Below are positions 8,501-9,766 of a stretch of 9,766 nt of DNA, in pieces (position 1 is the first letter of the stretch; the number at the start of each line of letters is the position of its first letter). The position numbers and the translations under genes are program-made. The notes beneath the pieces are model-generated. The model was given only the letters and a program-made list of their open reading frames with translations. It was not told the origin of the DNA and ran no database searches. The stretch comes from JAICTV01 sp035634055 (GTDB taxonomy: Bacteria; Planctomycetota; Phycisphaerae; Tepidisphaerales; Tepidisphaeraceae), in the NCBI GenBank assembly GCA_035634055.1, contig DASQDR010000237.1, positions 1 to 9,766 of the forward strand. The letters run 5' to 3'.

Positions 8501-8835
8501 CCGTCACCGACGGCAGCCTCGACACCTACTACCAATCGACCCGCGCCACCGGCGCGTGGGTCGGCCTGGACTTCGGCTCAAGCAGGACCATCACCCAGAT
8601 CAGCTTCGCCCCGCGCAAGGGGTACGAGGCGAAGCTGGTCGGCGGGAAGTTCCAGGCCTCCAACGACGCCGACTTCTCCACCGTCACGGACCTCTACACC
8701 GTCAAGTCCAAGCCCAAGAACGGCAAGCTGACGGTGCAATCGGTGGCGGCGACCAGCGCCTTCCGCTACGTCCGCTACCTCGCCCCCGACGGCACCTTCG
8801 GCAACATCGCCGAGACGGCGTTCGTCGGGTTCTAA
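2515..8835 (+). CDS. giant modular LEPR-XLL surface protein with clan GH-A-like hydrolase, PA14, Ig-like, lectin-like and F5/8C-like domains
   Basis: This 2106-residue protein is probably secreted or on the cell surface, and binds and cleaves polysaccharide. GTG 2515 is chosen because GGAG (2504-2507) lies 7 bases upstream and because it puts the LESRRLLA motif at residues 14-21, as in planctomycete LEPR-XLL proteins; the upstream in-frame GTG 2461 would add 18 residues. Domains by eye: PA14 about 30-164; concanavalin-like (DUF1349-like) 166-357; beta-rich lead-in 358-500; TIM-barrel hydrolase about 505-860 with YVEYSNEVWN (candidate acid/base Glu611) and YEGGPD (candidate nucleophile Glu767); CBM6/35-like sandwich about 866-981; PKD/cadherin-like repeats 983-1077, 1316-1410, 1499-1596 and 1599-1693; BIG2-like domains 1078-1162, 1411-1498 and 1694-1784; second PA14 about 1163-1314; second concanavalin-like 1786-1972; F5/8 type C-like 1976-2105. 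No classical signal peptide, dockerin, PEP-CTERM or LPXTG signal is visible. Substrate and GH family are unassigned. Confidence 0.93.
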   Translation: MARSRQPKQLIERLESRRLLADAVAGVGSGLIANYFADTELNNLALARVDANVNFAWGGASPGIGVPADGFSARWTGKVQAQHTESYTFYTQSDEGVALWVNGQKLIDNFTDHTLSEDSGTISLKAGELYDIRLEYYDNAFDATMQLSWSSPSTAKAPIPSAQLYGDAGWTSAQFLNAAVGGASGSVSSFGETYNVTGSGPGTGGSSDGFEFLYKTLDGDGTLVAQVTRTEGTGGGAEAGIMFRQSLAAGSPYTAVVVDAAGNAQFESRTSADATVVGAFPTNSGAAGPKSWVKLVRDGNLIRGYASPTGAEGTWTSFGTRNVALGRTVYAGLTATSGSNGGQNRAQFQNVSLVATPPLGAGLDAVRDYSVGNVFVDIAKQARTFQGPDLGPTVATDANGWPTADFMTILLTGYANTAHVHNGTYKASFTGQADVDRWATPGGQILNKQYNAATNTTTFDYVINASESSPEWYAALQFRNTRRTPASALNSGITNLKVIRPGYAANTTQVFQDNYLAHLKQFSVLRFMDWTATNNNQTVEWSQRTTLNSARQSSTNGVAWEHVIQLANQLDKDLWINIPAKASDNYVQQLAQLLKDTLEPERAVYVEYSNEVWNGIFTQNQENLNLAIAEVNAGGSPLNADGETNQIYWGWRRVANRLKQVSDIFGQVWGQNQINARVRPVLASQFANSLIAQEGLEFIERTYGAPNQFFYGVGIAPYIAMGSIDDTRTDLSVEEILAKLTSSANNQKYFQYDTFARRYGLQNMVYEGGPDVAGGNNLAAKRSAMLDPRMRDLIGNYLNGWYKTGGGLFAYFVAGPTAWTANGMWGLSNLIDNLGAPKNQATIDVAGAPRVDLNYGHAVPATFDARAFAGATTPYANPYQKDPDKGKSFDYFVRAPRAGRYQIIFNGGTNGSNEQIRVAVNNTAVRTITLKNTGSNTTFADNIVGTFELEEGMNLIHVTSENEPNGWNLQTVTVKGAPAGDAAPTVATAAAASPMNVTGKTTTLSVLGADNGGESGLTYSWEAINEQPLNVVFSANGSNAAKNTVATFTRPGTYTFRVTISDGVNSATSSVQVTVSQVITSVTVAPTGMAVANGESQQLVATAKDQFGVNLYAQPTFAWQVDNGFGTVSQAGLYTSPGTGLQTATVRATVNGVSGTATVVTQSPRPADVVANPMPGIEYAYYEGTYNVVADFDAATPVKTGLLNNISIGPRNRNDNFAFIFNGYMYLPTTGTYTFYLSSDDGSKLWVGGQQVVNNDGKHAAQEKIGSIILDAGWHQFKVSYFDSINNQSLSLLYTGPGVSTKTALADGALQRSNRAPTIPTPPAANPNPITGNSADLSVVGADEAGEAGLTYTWSTVAKPAGANNPAFSINGTNAAKNSTATFSRAGAYQLQVTISDGTLTSTATLNVVVDATLTTIQISPQNPSVRAGATQQFSATGYDQFGNPLPVQPAFNWAASANGGTFDASGLYTAPSTAGSYTVTAFNNGASASTGVTVTPNGAPTVATPASAQPSPTTSGQATLSVLGADDGGEAALTYTWVATTVPPGAAAPTYDVNGTNAAKQAVVTLSQPGHYAFQVTISDGSESITSTVTLDYQSASSPTVATPASSSPSTVTGTTSALSVLGSDDGGEANLTYTWATVGTPPAAVAFSANGTNAAKSVTATFAKAGTYTFAVTISDGSGTAVSQVSVVVSQTVASVSVAPASTTLANGASRQFTATALDQFGAAMAAAPAFTWSASATTGSAGSITQNGLYTAPASGSAAVTVTAGTSNGASGAASVTVNAPVAGDAFGSSADIGIAATKPAGSYTFDPQTGLYTVRGSGADIWNNADQFHFVYRQLSGDGQIVARVASVQNTHARAKAGLMFRESLAVGSRQVNVELSPDNTSALQYRTGTNNGTSSQGSGFSTAGYWLKLVRSGNTFTGSRSSDGVNWSTIGSVGVTMGTTVYVGLSLTSHDTEQLNTSTYDNVTVQQGAALAGAAMSDSAATPTAPLTAKSVTDGSLDTYYQSTRATGAWVGLDFGSSRTITQISFAPRKGYEAKLVGGKFQASNDADFSTVTDLYTVKSKPKNGKLTVQSVAATSAFRYVRYLAPDGTFGNIAETAFVGF
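5461..7860 (+). repeat. in-gene array of PKD/cadherin-like and BIG2-like Ig modules around a PA14 domain
   Basis: Four homologous modules of about 95 residues start near 5461, 6460, 7009 and 7309. Each carries an LSVLGADxGGE-like strand (LSVVGADEAGE in module 2), then LTYxW, then NG(T/S)NAAK, then VTISDG. Modules 1, 2 and 4 are each followed by a BIG2-like module (from 5746, 6745 and 7594) with a DQFG motif and a GLYT(A/S)P motif. Module 3 runs directly into module 4. A PA14 domain (about 6001-6456) separates the first pair from the second. The layout is Ig-BIG2, PA14, Ig-BIG2, Ig, Ig-BIG2, consistent with growth by duplication of an Ig-BIG2 unit. Such arrays usually act as spacers or adhesive stalks. 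Confidence 0.85.
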
Positions 8836-8845
8836 CGTTTGCCGT

Positions 8846-8875
8846 GTTCGGAAGCGGACGCGCACTCATCCGAAC
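8846..8875. terminator. weak hairpin between convergent genes
   Basis: GTTCGGA (8846-8852) pairs with TCCGAAC (8869-8875), extendable by a G-U and a G-C pair. The loop has 16 bases and there is no T run on either side. It sits between the stop of the giant gene (8835) and the stop of the convergent molbindin gene (8915). A terminator role, if any, would depend on Rho or on GC-rich stem pausing. Confidence 0.25.
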
Positions 8876-8914
8876 GCCGGGCCCTCCGCCAACCGACGCG
8901 GGGCAACGCGTCGT

Positions 8915-9130
8915 TCAATCCCCCTCGTCCGTGGAGATGATCACCTCGGTCGCCTTGATGACCGCCACGGCCGGCTTGCCCTTGCGGAGGCGCAGCCGCT
9001 TGGCGGAGGAGGTGCTAATGAGCGAGACGATCTCCAGGCCGTTGACGTCAATGACGACCTCGCTCATCACCGCGCCGTGGCGGACGGACTTGATCGTTCC
9101 CGGGAACTGGTTTCGTGCGCTGAGGGGCAT
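8915..9130 (-). CDS. molybdenum-pterin binding protein, single TOBE domain (molbindin/Mop-like)
   Basis: This 71-residue protein matches the whole of one Mop/TOBE domain. It opens with the typical LSARNQFPGTIKSV, then has HGAVMSEVVIDV, and ends with KGKPAVAVIKATEVIIST. Stand-alone molbindins assemble into rings, typically hexamers, that bind molybdate or related oxyanions at subunit interfaces in the cytoplasm, serving storage or homeostasis. The ATG start at 9130 is supported by GGAG (9142-9139) eight bases upstream. It faces the giant gene tail to tail and diverges from the RNA-binding protein gene. No molybdate transporter or cofactor gene is in the window, so it stands alone. The N-terminal motif and full-length match make the family assignment firm; which oxyanion it binds is unknown. 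Confidence 0.9.
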   Translation of the reverse strand: MPLSARNQFPGTIKSVRHGAVMSEVVIDVNGLEIVSLISTSSAKRLRLRKGKPAVAVIKATEVIISTDEGD

Positions 9131-9227
9131 GTCGCGAGCTCCGCGTGGGTGTGGCGTTTCGTGACGGCTTTCACAAGCCGCCGGCGCGGCCGCGGCGCGG
9201 GCCGCCGCCGCCTTGCCAGCGGGCGAA

Positions 9228-9233
9228 AGTCTA
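9228..9233 (-). promoter_or_regulatory. candidate -10 box for the molbindin gene
   Basis: TAGACT on the minus strand, about 98 bases before the molbindin ATG, would give a leader of about 90 nt. No convincing -35 lies 16-18 bases upstream. The call rests on similarity to the plus-strand box at 9279-9284. Confidence 0.22.
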
Positions 9234-9255
9234 CCCGTTCCCGTGAATTTTTCGC

Positions 9256-9284
9256 TTTTCAGACCCGAATCCGCCCGATAGACT
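9256..9284 (+). promoter_or_regulatory. candidate promoter for the RRM protein gene
   Basis: TTTTCA (9256-9261) and TAGACT (9279-9284) are separated by exactly 17 bases. Transcription would begin near 9291 and leave a 5' leader of about 168 nt before ATG 9459. Long structured leaders are common in cold-shock RNA-binding genes, but temperature control is inference here. Confidence 0.4.
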
Positions 9285-9458
9285 TCGAGCGTAGGTGGCG
9301 GGTTCGTCGATCGGCCTTGGAAAGCAACTCGTGTTCGTTTCCTTCCTTCGTCCGCAGTCCTCCCGCATCGGTTGGCGTGTCAACCTCTTTCGTACCGGCC
9401 CGGAAAGAACCGTCCGATCACACGGGGCCAACGGTCTACCCATTCACAGGAGATTTCG

Positions 9459-9766
9459 ATGGGTAAGAAGCTTTACGTCGGGAACCTGAGCTACGGCGTC
9501 GACAGCTCGGAGCTCGAGCAGTTGTTCGGCCAGCACGGCACCGTCGTGTCCGCGCAGATCATCAACGATCGCGACACCGGCCAGTCCAAGGGATTCGGCT
9601 TCGTCGAGATGGGATCCGATGACGAGGCCCAGGCGGCGATCGCCGCCCTCAACGGGCAGCAGCACGGCGGCCGAGCCCTCACCGTCAACGAGGCGCGCCC
9701 GCGCGAGGATCGCGGCGGGGGTGGCGGCGGCGGCGGTCGCGGCGGATTCGGTGGCGGCGGCGGCGG
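9459..9766 (+). CDS. RRM-domain RNA-binding protein with glycine-rich tail (3' end outside window)
   Basis: This is a partial gene; 102 complete codons are visible. One RNA recognition motif fills residues 3-80, with RNP2 LYVGNL (5-10) and RNP1 KGFGFVEM (44-51), including the aromatic residues that stack on RNA bases. The acidic/basic linker EARPRED is followed by a Gly/Arg tail (GGGGGGRGGFGGGG) that runs off the window. The architecture is that of bacterial glycine-rich, often cold-inducible, RRM proteins found in cyanobacteria, planctomycetes and others, thought to act as RNA chaperones in the cytoplasm. The start is firm: AGGAG (9448-9452) lies six bases before ATG 9459. A long leader suggests post-transcriptional control. 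The total length is unknown. Confidence 0.93.
   Translation, partial: MGKKLYVGNLSYGVDSSELEQLFGQHGTVVSAQIINDRDTGQSKGFGFVEMGSDDEAQAAIAALNGQQHGGRALTVNEARPREDRGGGGGGGGRGGFGGGGG

Larger units (their letters stand above)
9131..9458. other. divergent regulatory region between molbindin and RNA-binding protein genes
   Basis: This is a 328-base stretch without a gene. Its left third (9178-9212) is extremely GC-rich with overlapping CGCGGCC-type palindromes. The central part holds outward-facing TAGACTT boxes on each strand (9233-9227 minus, 9279-9285 plus). The right part would be the 5' leader of the RNA-binding protein gene, with a hairpin GGTTG/CAACC (9370-9374 and 9381-9385) and a longer-range pairing ACCGT/ACGGT around 9410-9435. 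The small open frames here show no domains. Confidence 0.5.

Overview
The window is GC-rich bacterial DNA that most probably comes from a planctomycete, perhaps class Phycisphaerae. The best evidence is the N-terminus of the giant central protein, which carries an LExRRLLA motif (LESRRLLA). This is the LEPR-XLL type of N-terminus typical of large planctomycete surface and secreted proteins. The class is inference. No rRNA, tRNA, CRISPR array or insertion sequence was seen.

Left part (1-1696): a GC-rich edge with a (GCC)8 microsatellite, then two 1-acyl-glycerol-3-phosphate acyltransferase (PlsC-family) genes in tandem on the minus strand, 99 bases apart and probably co-transcribed. Both keep the HX4D catalytic motif. 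The upstream copy has CPEG where the family usually has FPEG.

Middle-left (1697-2514): about 800 bases without a convincing gene, but not empty. There are two strong plus-strand intrinsic terminators (long perfect stems followed by T runs) about 220 bases apart, an orphan Shine-Dalgarno-like AAAAGGAGGG, and a TTGACA/TAGGCT promoter candidate. That promoter would give the next gene an unusually long leader of about 280 nt.

Centre (2515-8835): one giant plus-strand gene of 2106 codons. It encodes a modular extracellular protein: LEPR-XLL motif, PA14, concanavalin-like sandwich, a clan GH-A-like TIM barrel with candidate catalytic Glu611 and Glu767, a carbohydrate-binding-like sandwich, an array of four PKD/cadherin-like and three BIG2-like Ig domains interrupted by a second PA14, a second concanavalin-like domain, and a C-terminal F5/8 type C (discoidin)-like domain. 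It is probably a polysaccharide-binding and polysaccharide-degrading surface or secreted protein. This is the most interesting object in the window.

Right part (8836-9766): a convergent minus-strand gene for a 71-residue single TOBE-domain molbindin (Mop-like), then a divergent intergenic region of 328 bases with similar TAGACTT -10-like boxes on both strands. Last is the start of a plus-strand RRM RNA-binding protein gene with a glycine-rich tail that runs off the window. The genes do not form one pathway. They look like ordinary neighbours around one large accessory surface-protein gene.
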